This document shows, piece after piece, positions 6,943-13,907 of a DNA stretch of 64,000 nt. How positions within the stretch are numbered: position 1 is the first letter of the stretch; each line of letters begins with the position of its first letter. Origin of the DNA: Cyanobium sp. FACHB-13342 (GTDB lineage Bacteria > Cyanobacteriota > Cyanobacteriia > PCC-6307 > Cyanobiaceae). Under the pieces are notes generated by a model that was not told the origin of the DNA, searched no databases, and saw nothing but the letters and a program-made list of their open reading frames with translations. Both the position numbers and the translations under genes were made by a program. Location: positions 227,674 to 291,673 of the forward strand of contig NZ_JACJRT010000007.1 of the NCBI RefSeq assembly GCF_014697415.1, given 5' to 3'.

Positions 6943-7680
6943 CTGGAGGCAGTAGAGCCACTGCGATGCAATGGATCTACGAAAAGCTGAGCTCCATAGA
7001 GGAGCCCCGGCTCGCTGAGAATCAAGACCATCAGATCTGAGCCGAATCAACCCGCCCCGCCGCGCAGCTGCGAGAGAATCGCTGGGGCCCCTATGGCAGC
7101 TACCGCCGGTGAGCAGCCCCTAGGCCACCGCAGCCGCGGGAGAGCAGCTGAGCCCGCCACCCCACACCGGCCCCGGCGCGGAGGGCGGCGGCGGCTGGCC
7201 GATACACGCCACGGCACTGCCGTGGCACGCTGAAGGACGGCCGCTGCCGAACGGAGCCTTGCCGGTGCCCGCAGAACTTTTGGCACGGCTGACATCGGCA
7301 AGCCGGACGCTGTGGAGAAGAGCGCTCAAAGCGGATTGGTGACTTGGCGCCGCACATCGACAGGGCCACTTCCGCGGGAACCTTGATTAAGCCCTCGCCT
7401 TGCTCAAGGAACCGGCCCTTCCATTGAATAAGGGGGAGGGGGAGTTAGCGCATCCAGCACAGCTCTCTAGCCCCGCCGCAGCCTCCGGGGCGCATGTGCG
7501 CATGCCTCTCCAATCCCCTCTATCGAGCAGCTGCCCTGGAAGCAGCTGCTCGAAGCCCAGAGATTCCCCAGGCGCCCGGAGCGCGGGAAACCAGAAAAAC
7601 TTCTCACATAACTTCTCACACCCAAAGCACTAGAGCCACAACCGCCAGATGCAGCAAGGGATTACAGTGATTACACCCTG
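6943..7680. other. Non-coding stretch without a convincing gene
   Basis: Short frames exist on both strands (for example 6810-7040 plus, 7047-7301 minus, 7400-7633 plus), but none has a recognisable domain, a ribosome binding site or cyanobacteria-like composition. The segment lies between the phage-type operon and a tRNA fragment and is best seen as decayed accessory DNA. Confidence 0.5.
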
Positions 7681-7683
7681 AGC

Positions 7684-7725
7684 CTTCTAAGCAGCCGGTC
7701 GATGGTTCGAATCCATCAGGGGGCG
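7684..7725 (+). pseudogene. 3' half of a tRNA-Arg(TCT), likely attachment-site scar
   Basis: The sequence starts with an anticodon loop CTTCTAA (7684-7690), then the 3' strand of the anticodon stem, a 5-nt variable loop, a perfect T-arm GATGG-TTCGAAT-CCATC (7701-7717), and an acceptor strand AGGGGGC plus discriminator G (7718-7725). The matching 5' half (it should begin GCCCCCT) is absent upstream. Integrases of phages and islands recombine at exactly this part of tRNA genes and leave such half copies at the far end of the element. Confidence 0.65.
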
Positions 7726-7751
7726 TTCAGACGGGGCAGGGTCCTTCTCAG

Positions 7752-7783
7752 TCTGTTAAAAATCTGTTACAGTCTTCGTAACA
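7752..7783 (+). promoter_or_regulatory. Repeat cluster in the hli promoter (HLR1-like)
   Basis: Two direct repeats with an 11-bp period (TCTGTTAAAAA and TCTGTTACAG) are followed by a perfect inverted repeat TGTTAC-N7-GTAACA (7765-7783) that ends 13 bp before the hli ATG. GTTACA elements resemble half sites of HLR1, the site bound by RpaB in high-light-inducible promoters. The exact HLR1 spacing is not matched. Confidence 0.4.
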
Positions 7784-7796
7784 TAACGCAACACCC

Positions 7797-7940
7797 ATGG
7801 CCCAGCCCGCTCCCCGCTTTGGATTTGTGGCCTTCGCCGAAAGCTGGAATGGCCGCCTGGCCATGCTCGGCTTCGTGATCGGCCTCGGCACCGAACTGCT
7901 CACCGGCCAGACCATCCTCGCCCAGCTGGGTCTGGGTTGA
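7797..7940 (+). CDS. hli: High-light-inducible protein (one-helix Hli/Scp)
   Basis: A 47-residue single-helix protein with the chlorophyll-binding motif FAESWNGRLAMLGFVIG (residues 13-29), the ExxNxRxAMxG pattern of the light-harvesting antenna superfamily. Hli proteins bind chlorophyll and carotenoid and protect photosystem assembly intermediates in the thylakoid membrane under excess light. Preceded by the repeat cluster at 7752-7783. A tiny membrane protein and a second hli gene follow at 5 and 12 bp spacings, suggesting one operon. Confidence 0.9.
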   Translation: MAQPAPRFGFVAFAESWNGRLAMLGFVIGLGTELLTGQTILAQLGLG

Positions 7941-7945
7941 TCGCC

Positions 7946-8062
7946 ATGAGCACCGATTACACCGCTGCCATTACCGCCGTCATCGCCCTCGTGGTTGTTC
8001 TCACGGGCATGACCACCTACGTGCTGAGCCGCCCCAGCGACCTGACGTCAAAATCCCGCTGA
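7946..8062 (+). CDS. Tiny single-helix membrane protein between two hli genes
   Basis: A 38-residue protein starting MSTDYTAAITAVIALVVVL, with one transmembrane helix (about residues 7-28) and a short polar tail (SRPSDLTSKSR). It lies 5 bp after one hli gene and 12 bp before the next, so it is almost certainly expressed. The TG-x-x-x-Y ... PS-x-L pattern faintly recalls PsbN, but the similarity is weak and I do not assign that name. A thylakoid partner of the Hli proteins is possible. Confidence 0.6.
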   Translation: MSTDYTAAITAVIALVVVLTGMTTYVLSRPSDLTSKSR

Positions 8063-8074
8063 TCCCCCCACCCC

Positions 8075-8311
8075 ATGACCAACACCCCCGCCAACGACAA
8101 GTGGTTTCAGCATCGTGCTGAACAGCTGATTCACATGGAACAGCTCCAACGGGTGGAGCGCTTCAACGGTCGCGCCGCCATGCTCGGCATCGTGATTGGC
8201 ATCGTGATCGAAGGACTCACGGGCTCGGGGATTGCCCACCAGATCGGACTGGGCGCCCTTGTGGACGGCTACGCCGCCTGCCGCACCCAGTTCCTGCCCT
8301 TCTGTTTCTGA
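8075..8311 (+). CDS. hli: High-light-inducible-like chlorophyll-binding protein
   Basis: A 78-residue protein. A charged N-terminal part (HRAEQLIHMEQLQRVE) leads into the antenna motif VERFNGRAAMLGIVIG (near residues 26-41) and a hydrophobic helix ending EGLTGSGIAHQIGLG. This is the longer Hli form with an extended stromal N terminus. It is third in the hli cluster. Role as for other Hli proteins: pigment binding and photoprotection at photosystem II. Confidence 0.88.
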   Translation: MTNTPANDKWFQHRAEQLIHMEQLQRVERFNGRAAMLGIVIGIVIEGLTGSGIAHQIGLGALVDGYAACRTQFLPFCF

Positions 8312-8574
8312 GTTCGGAATCACTCCACTCTGGCCACCAGCACCACCACGCTTCAGCAGGGCAGCTCTGGCCATCGCCAGCCACCCTTAGAGAAGCGACC
8401 GACCTCGCTGAGTAGCCAAGGCTGGCCGGAATTCACTCGCTTCGGTCCATTTGGACCCCGATCTAGCCCCCAACGGCTGGCCATTGGGGCGAGTGGCCCG
8501 TTCCCCCTTTCGCTGGCTGAACCTGTCAGCTATGAAAGGAGTCGGGACCCACGACCGACGTCACCAGCAGAGCC

Positions 8575-9087
8575 ATGGAGGGGGAAGGTCGGTTCCAGAA
8601 GCTTGACGGGGCCGAGCGGCGCAGCGGCGGAGACCGGCGTAGCAATGAGGAGCGACGGGGCGTTCAAGACTGGCTCAACGAGGAGCAACAGGAGGAACGG
8701 CGCAGCGGCATGGACCGCCGCAGCGGCATCAGCCGCCGAGGCACCCCCGACAATCGTCAGGACGAACGCAAGGTCATCCCCTTCGCCATCGCCCCCCGGG
8801 GATCGATCCAGGCCCCGGACGGTCGCCGATGGGTCACCACCCTGTGGGATCTCAGCAACACCGGCCTGTGCGTGATCGCCAATGGCCAGGTGGATCTGCC
8901 GGTGGGCACCCTGGCCGACCTCACCCTCACCGAAGTGGTGGGGACGGGTCTGGTGACCTTCCAGGCCCGCTTGATGTGGTTTTCCGACGACGCCTTCCAG
9001 ACCTACCTGGGCATGAAGTTTGAAGACCCTCCCAAGTTGCCTCCGGGCTCATTTCTGGAGCGATATCTCAAGGCCAACTTCGACTGA
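8575..9087 (+). CDS. PilZ domain protein with Arg/Glu-rich N terminus
   Basis: A 170-residue protein. The C-terminal part (about residues 60-165) is a PilZ domain: RQDER (61-65, the RxxxR motif) and DLSNTG (92-97, the DxSxxG motif), the two elements that bind cyclic di-GMP. Residues 11-56 are unusual, with repeated ERRSG/DRRSG-type blocks that form a strongly charged tail. It probably senses c-di-GMP and acts on a partner through the tail; the output is unknown. The next gene follows after 6 bp. Confidence 0.8.
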   Translation: MEGEGRFQKLDGAERRSGGDRRSNEERRGVQDWLNEEQQEERRSGMDRRSGISRRGTPDNRQDERKVIPFAIAPRGSIQAPDGRRWVTTLWDLSNTGLCVIANGQVDLPVGTLADLTLTEVVGTGLVTFQARLMWFSDDAFQTYLGMKFEDPPKLPPGSFLERYLKANFD

Positions 9088-9093
9088 GCCACC

Positions 9094-9603
9094 TTGAACC
9101 CCAGCCGCCCGACACGTCCTGAACTGAGCGGCAACGAGGTGCTGGCACGGGAGCGCCGCAGCCGCAGCCAGGGCTCCGGCCTGACCCGCGAAACCATTCA
9201 GGGCCGCTGGCGCCTGGATCAGCTCTGGAGCAAACGGCAAACCCAGCCCCAAATCCGAACCGCCGCCCTGCTCCGCGCTCTCCAGGCCACCCTGGCCATC
9301 ACCTCCAGCCCCGAGGGGGATGGATTGGCGGTGCTCAACAGCGTGCAGGTGGGTGGCCTGCAGCTTTGCTTCAGCGGCGAAGGACAGCTGCGGGGGCGGC
9401 GGCCTCTCCTGGTGTTCTGGTTCACCCAGCTCGAGGTGCGCTGCGGCGATCACACCCTGTGGCGGCAGGCCATTGCGGGGCCGCCGGAGCCCCGCAAGCG
9501 CCCCTTCTTCGCGCTCATCGCGCGGGAGGGGGAAGGGGAGTCGGCCTGGCTCCTGGCCCGGGGACGGGGCGGTGGCCTGGCCCTCTGGCTCCTGGGTGAC
9601 TGA
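9094..9603 (+). CDS. Conserved hypothetical protein
   Basis: A 169-residue protein read from a TTG 6 bp after the PilZ gene; a GTG at 9139 is an alternative. The region from GRWRLDQLWSK to CFSGEGQLRGRRPLLVFWF is a compact mix of strands, vaguely like the lipocalin-type plastid-lipid-associated (fibrillin) fold, and the end is rich in Gly/Leu/Ala. That resemblance is weak, so no function is assigned. Tight spacing suggests co-transcription with the PilZ gene. Confidence 0.5.
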   Translation: MNPSRPTRPELSGNEVLARERRSRSQGSGLTRETIQGRWRLDQLWSKRQTQPQIRTAALLRALQATLAITSSPEGDGLAVLNSVQVGGLQLCFSGEGQLRGRRPLLVFWFTQLEVRCGDHTLWRQAIAGPPEPRKRPFFALIAREGEGESAWLLARGRGGGLALWLLGD

Positions 9604-9621
9604 GCGGCAGGCGGTGACCCC

Positions 9622-9861
9622 TTACAGGCTGGTTTTCAGCTCCCGCTGCAGCAGGGCAAAGAGGTAGTCGGGCTCGCGGTACTGGCCCGGCAGGCAGTTG
9701 TGGAGGATCTCCAGCCGCTGCCAGCACACGGTGCGGCGCACCTTGGCAATCGACTTGCCCTCGCGGATCAGCAGGCGCAGGGCTTTGCAGTAAAGGGAGT
9801 AGTTGGCTTCGAGCTCACCAATGGTGAGGCCGGGAGCGGGGGCAGGCAGGGATGGGGGCAT
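9622..9861 (-). CDS. DUF3136 family protein
   Basis: A 79-residue protein with the DUF3136 pattern of marine picocyanobacteria: LTIGELEANYSLYCKALRLL, then VRRTVCWQRLEILHNCLPG and a final YLFALLQREL. It is all helical and soluble, with no known function. It stands alone between the convergent gene ending at 9603 and the response regulator upstream. Confidence 0.7.
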   Translation of the reverse strand: MPPSLPAPAPGLTIGELEANYSLYCKALRLLIREGKSIAKVRRTVCWQRLEILHNCLPGQYREPDYLFALLQRELKTSL

Positions 9862-9973
9862 GGAACCGGCGGCCTTCGGGTCAGCGCAGAACCCAGGTGG
9901 GCACTGGATTCACTTTGCGCCCAACGGACCGGTTCCCGATCCCCCCATACGGGGACAATTGAGGGGCTGCCCC

Positions 9974-10660
9974 TTAAAGCTGGACCATGCCGCAGCGCAT
10001 GCCCTTGAGCACCGCCTGCAGCCGATTGTTGACGTCGAGGGTCTTGAGCAGACGCTTGGTGTAGGTCTTCGCCGTCTCCTCACTCACCACCAGGCTCTCT
10101 GCGATCTCCCGATCGGTGAGCCCACTGGCCAGCAGATCCAGCACCTCGTATTCCCGCTTGGTGAGTCGGGGGCAACTCAGATAGGGCAGGGTGCCGGAGC
10201 GCAGCGAGGGGCTTCGGTAGGAGTGGTGTCCCATCACCGCCAGCACCGCCGCCTGCAGGGGCCGCTGATCGCCGATGAAATCGGCCTCCGCCACTACCGC
10301 CTCCAGCCACGGGGCATCCACATACTGCGCCGGGATCACATCTCCCAGAGCCAACACCACCACCCGCAGGCCCGGCTGGGCGGCGCGGGCCTTGCGGGCC
10401 AGCTCAAAACCGCTGCCATCCTCGAGGTAGTCGGTGCAGATCAGCAGCTCATAGGGCTCCCGCTCCAGGTAGCTCAGGCAGGTGACCTCATCGGTGACGG
10501 CGCAGCCGATACGGGTGCGGTCCTTGAAGCTCTCGCACACGGAGCGCAGCAGGAAACGGCCCTTCATGGCGATGGCCACCTTGCCGCTGATGGCCACTGA
10601 AATCAGCACCTGGTCGAGGGTGGTGCCCTCCAGGCTGTTGAGAAAAGGCGTGAGGTCCAT
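9974..10660 (-). CDS. LuxR-type DNA-binding response regulator
   Basis: A 228-residue protein. The N-terminal part (about residues 25-140) resembles a receiver domain but is degenerate: the phospho-acceptor position is probably Asp77 (LLICTDYLEDGSGF), and the usual acidic pair near the N terminus is not visible. Residues about 165-225 form a LuxR/NarL helix-turn-helix (LTKREYEVLDLLASGLTDREIAE, broken by nothing). It lies 72 bp downstream of hypE on the same strand, so it may be read from the hydrogenase operon. Its targets are unknown. Confidence 0.75.
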   Translation of the reverse strand: MDLTPFLNSLEGTTLDQVLISVAISGKVAIAMKGRFLLRSVCESFKDRTRIGCAVTDEVTCLSYLEREPYELLICTDYLEDGSGFELARKARAAQPGLRVVVLALGDVIPAQYVDAPWLEAVVAEADFIGDQRPLQAAVLAVMGHHSYRSPSLRSGTLPYLSCPRLTKREYEVLDLLASGLTDREIAESLVVSEETAKTYTKRLLKTLDVNNRLQAVLKGMRCGMVQL

Positions 10661-10732
10661 GGACCCTCCACCGGGGCGGATGCCAACCGGATCAGTTGTG
10701 AAATCTAAACAATTACGGGCCCGGACCGGGCC

Positions 10733-11731
10733 TCAGCAAATCCGGGGCAACAACTCGCCGCTCAGCGGGATCAGCAGACGGTCCGTGCCCAAGGCCGTGG
10801 TGAGCCACACCTGTCCCCCGGCACCCGGGGCCGGTCGCACCGTGCCAATCCAGGCCCCACCGCCGGTGGCCAGCAGCGCGCAGGCCAGGTCGGCGGCCTC
10901 GGGCGGCACCACCGCCACGAAACGCCCCTCGTTCGCCAGATGCAGGGGCTCAAAACCGAGCAGGTCGCAGGTGCGGGCCACGGGTTCGGCCACCGGCAGA
11001 CAGGCCTCTTCGATCGCCAGCTCAACGCCGGCCGCCACGGCCAACTCCTGCAACGCGCTGGCCAGGCCGCCGCGGGTGAGATCGCGCAGGCAGTGGATCC
11101 GCACGCCCGCCGCCAGCAGTCCCTGCACCTGGGGCCAGAGGGGGGCGCAGTCGCTCAGCACCGGCGGCACCAGGTTCAGGCCATAGCGCGCCGCCAGGAT
11201 CGCCACGCCGTGGCGTCCCAGGTCGCCACTCACCAACAGCTGGTCTCCTGGGCGGATCGCCCGGGGATCAATCGGCTCAGGGGCCTCCACCAGGCCGACG
11301 CCACTGGTGGTGAGGAACACCCCATCGGCCTTGCCCCGCTCCACCACCTTGGTGTCCCCGGTGACGATCGTGAGGCCGCACTCGCGGGCCGCCGCGGCCA
11401 TCGAGGCCACCACGCGTCGCAGCAGCTCCAGGGGCAACCCCTCCTCCAGGATCATCGCCACACTCAGGTGCAGCGCCCGGGCCCCGGCCATGGCCAGATC
11501 GTTGGCGGTGCCGACTACCGCCAAGCGGCCAATGTCGCCGCCTGGGAATTCCAGGGGCTGCACCACGTAGCCATCGGTGCTGAAGGCCAACGGGCCAGGG
11601 GGCAACGGGAGCAGGGCGGCATCGTGGAGCACCTGGGTCGGATCGGCGTAGAGCGCCCGCAACTCCTGGTCGATCAACTGCTGCATCAGGGTGCCGCCGC
11701 CGCCATGGGCCAACTGGATGCGCTCAGCCAT
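10733..11731 (-). CDS. hypE: Hydrogenase maturation factor HypE
   Basis: A 332-residue AIR-synthase-like ATPase. The N terminus has the glycine-rich IQLAHGGGGTLMQQLI, the middle has FSTDGYVVQPLEFPGGDIG and NDLAMAGARALHLS, and the protein ends PRIC, the conserved C-terminal cysteine that is carbamoylated by HypF and dehydrated to thiocyanate, the source of the cyanide ligands of the NiFe site. The ATG at 11731 follows AGGGG; an overlapping ATG at 11743 is a second option. It is the last hyp gene, 8 bp after hypD. Confidence 0.95.
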   Translation of the reverse strand: MAERIQLAHGGGGTLMQQLIDQELRALYADPTQVLHDAALLPLPPGPLAFSTDGYVVQPLEFPGGDIGRLAVVGTANDLAMAGARALHLSVAMILEEGLPLELLRRVVASMAAAARECGLTIVTGDTKVVERGKADGVFLTTSGVGLVEAPEPIDPRAIRPGDQLLVSGDLGRHGVAILAARYGLNLVPPVLSDCAPLWPQVQGLLAAGVRIHCLRDLTRGGLASALQELAVAAGVELAIEEACLPVAEPVARTCDLLGFEPLHLANEGRFVAVVPPEAADLACALLATGGGAWIGTVRPAPGAGGQVWLTTALGTDRLLIPLSGELLPRIC

Positions 11732-11739
11732 GCCACCCC

Positions 11740-12879
11740 TCATGCGGCCTGGCGCCGGTAGCGGTAGTAGGCGGCGCAGGCTCCTTCGCTCGACACCATC
11801 GGCGCCCCCAGCGGGTGCTCGGGGGTGCAGGAGCCGCCAAAGGCCGGGCACTCCGACGGGATCGCCCGCCCCTGCAGGATCCGGCCACTGATGCAGGGGC
11901 TGGAGGCGGCAGAAGTTGCATCGCTGACCGCAGACCCCGGGTTCGGCATCAGGGGGGCCAGGCGCGCCAGGGCATCGAAGTGCCGGTAGGCCGGGGCGAG
12001 GGCGAACCCGCCGCCGGCGATGGGGCCCAGGCCGCGCCAGGGCTGATCCGTCACTTCAAACACCTCCTCCAGCAGGGCCTGGGCCGCAGCGTTTCCCCGA
12101 TCCCGTACTACCCGGCCGTAGGCATTGGCGAGGGCCGGCGTGCCCGCCTCCAGCAGCTGCACCAACCGCAGCAGGCCCGCCATCACCTCGACCGGCTCAA
12201 AGCCGGTCACCACCACCGGCACCCGGTGACGCTGCACCAGCTGGTGCAGCTCGGTGGTGCCCATCACCGCGCCCACGTGGCCCGCCGCCAGGAAGCCCTG
12301 CACCTGGTTGGCGGGCTCCAGCAGCAGCGCCTCCATGGCCGGGGCCACCCGCACGTGGGCCAGCAGCACCGAGAGGTTGGCGAGCCCCAGGGCCCGGGCC
12401 TGGCACAGCAGCAGGGCCGTAGCCGGGGCGGTGGTTTCAAAGCCCACCGCCAAAAACACCACCTGCCGATCGGGGGCAGCCTGGGCCAGGGCGATGGCCT
12501 CCAGGGGCGAGGTCAGCAGCCGCACGTCACCGCCAGCAGCCCGCGCGCCGAGCAGGTCGGTTGCCGCCACGGGATCAGCCCCCCCAGCAGCGGTGGCACT
12601 GCCCGGCACCCGCAGCATGTCGCCGTAGGAGCAGAGAATCACCCCGGGCTGGGCCGCCAGCGCCAGGGCAGCATCGAGGCGCTCGGCCGGCGTCACGCAC
12701 ACCGGGCATCCGGGCCCATGGATCAAGCGCAGCCCCGGCGGCAGCAGCTGGTCGAGACCCCAGCGCAGGATCGCGTGGGTCTGGCCGCCGCACACCTCCA
12801 TCACCGTCCAGGGACGGCTCACCGTGGCCGCCAGCGCCGCCGCCAGCTCCCCCACCCGACCAGCCACGGCGGGGCTCAC
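11740..12879 (-). CDS. hypD: Hydrogenase maturation factor HypD
   Basis: A 379-residue iron-sulfur protein. It has MEVCGGQTHAILRWG near residues 32-46, HGPGCPVCVTP near 60-72, the VGFETTAPATALLL segment, and the C-terminal cysteine-rich region (CISGRILQG, CPAFGGSC). HypD forms the scaffold with HypC where the Fe(CN)2CO unit is built, and its 4Fe-4S cluster supplies electrons. The GTG at 12879 overlaps the stop of the upstream gene as GTGA and gives the usual family length, although the frame stays open further upstream. HypE follows 8 bp later. Confidence 0.95.
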   Translation of the reverse strand: MSPAVAGRVGELAAALAATVSRPWTVMEVCGGQTHAILRWGLDQLLPPGLRLIHGPGCPVCVTPAERLDAALALAAQPGVILCSYGDMLRVPGSATAAGGADPVAATDLLGARAAGGDVRLLTSPLEAIALAQAAPDRQVVFLAVGFETTAPATALLLCQARALGLANLSVLLAHVRVAPAMEALLLEPANQVQGFLAAGHVGAVMGTTELHQLVQRHRVPVVVTGFEPVEVMAGLLRLVQLLEAGTPALANAYGRVVRDRGNAAAQALLEEVFEVTDQPWRGLGPIAGGGFALAPAYRHFDALARLAPLMPNPGSAVSDATSAASSPCISGRILQGRAIPSECPAFGGSCTPEHPLGAPMVSSEGACAAYYRYRRQAA

Positions 12880-13907
12880 CAGGGCCCCGGCGCCTGGCGC
12901 GCCTCCGCCGGGCGGTACCCCGCGATGGCCCGCATGTACTGGGCCCGCTCGTATTCGGCCGGGTTGGGGCAGCGCCGCTGGCTCATGCAGCCGATCAGCT
13001 CGGCCACCGAGGCCACCTCGTGCTCCATCAACCAGGTGGCCAGCTCCTCCTCCAAACCCGCCAGGCGCTCGGGGCCGTGGCGCAGCAGCGCCCCCACCAC
13101 CTGGGTGACGGACGCACCGGCCATCAACAGCCGCACCACATCGGTGCCGCGGTGCACGCCACCACTGGCTGCCAGATCGAGGCGATGGCGGCCATGCAAC
13201 AGGGCGATCCACCGCAGCGGCAGGCGCAGGTCGTGGGGGGTGGACAGCAGCAGGTTGGGCCGCAGCTCCAGGGTCTCGATGTCGATATCGGGCTGGTAGA
13301 AGCGGTTGAACAGCACCAACCCATCGGCCCCTGCCGCCGCCAGGCGCTTGGCCATGGCGCTGAGGTTGGTGAAGAAGGGGCTCAGCTTCACCGCCAGGGG
13401 CAAGCCCACCTCAGCACGCACCTGGCGCACGATCTCCTCCACCCCGGCCTCAATGGCGGCGCTGGAGAGCTCCGGATCGGTGGGAATGGCGTAGATGTTG
13501 AGTTCGAGGGCCGAGGCACCGGCCGCCTCGATCCGCCGGGCCGATTCCACCCAGCGGCCGGGAGTGGTGCCGTTGAGGCTGGCGATCAGGGGCACGGCCA
13601 GATGCTTGCGGGCCTGCTCCAGCTGGCGCAGGTAGAGATCTTCTCCGCCATGGAAAAGGGATGGCTCCGGTACGTAGGTGAGCGCTTCGCCATAGCTCTC
13701 GGCCCCTTGGCCGAGGCGGTGATGCAGGTCGAGCTGTTCCTGCTCGATCTGCTCCTCAAACAGCGAATGGAGCACGATCGCCGCCGCCCCAGCCCGCTCC
13801 AGGGCCTGCAGCTGGGCCAGATCGTCGCTCAGGGGAGCCGCAGCCCCCACCACCAGGGGGGTGCGCAGGGGCAGGCCGAGGTAGGTGGTGGCGAGATCGG
13901 GGGTCAT
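12876..13907 (-). CDS. Dihydroorotate dehydrogenase-like protein linked to PFOR
   Basis: A 343-residue flavin TIM-barrel protein of the DHOD-like family: TYLGLPLRTPLVVGAAAPLS at the start, LIASLNGTTPGRW, ALELNIYAIPTD, VKLSPFFTNLS and LAASGGVHRGTDVVRLLMAG. Family members of this branch recur next to nifJ in cyanobacteria and other bacteria, and the true pyrimidine enzyme is a separate gene. It overlaps nifJ upstream (ATGA) and hypD downstream (GTGA). Its substrate is unknown; a redox partner role with pyruvate:ferredoxin oxidoreductase is inferred from conserved linkage only. Confidence 0.8.
   Translation of the reverse strand: MTPDLATTYLGLPLRTPLVVGAAAPLSDDLAQLQALERAGAAAIVLHSLFEEQIEQEQLDLHHRLGQGAESYGEALTYVPEPSLFHGGEDLYLRQLEQARKHLAVPLIASLNGTTPGRWVESARRIEAAGASALELNIYAIPTDPELSSAAIEAGVEEIVRQVRAEVGLPLAVKLSPFFTNLSAMAKRLAAAGADGLVLFNRFYQPDIDIETLELRPNLLLSTPHDLRLPLRWIALLHGRHRLDLAASGGVHRGTDVVRLLMAGASVTQVVGALLRHGPERLAGLEEELATWLMEHEVASVAELIGCMSQRRCPNPAEYERAQYMRAIAGYRPAEARQAPGPW

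Noticed and set aside
6810..7040. 76-residue plus-strand frame
   Set aside because: It overlaps the promoter of the phage-type operon, has no ribosome binding site and no recognisable domain.
7946..8062. Naming the 38-residue protein PsbN
   Set aside because: Only a few positions agree; the conserved PsbN C-terminal pattern is missing.
9449..9603. Possible frameshift or overlapping gene in the end of the hypothetical protein
   Set aside because: The frame is continuous to a stop, and other frames there are typical GC-rich shadows.
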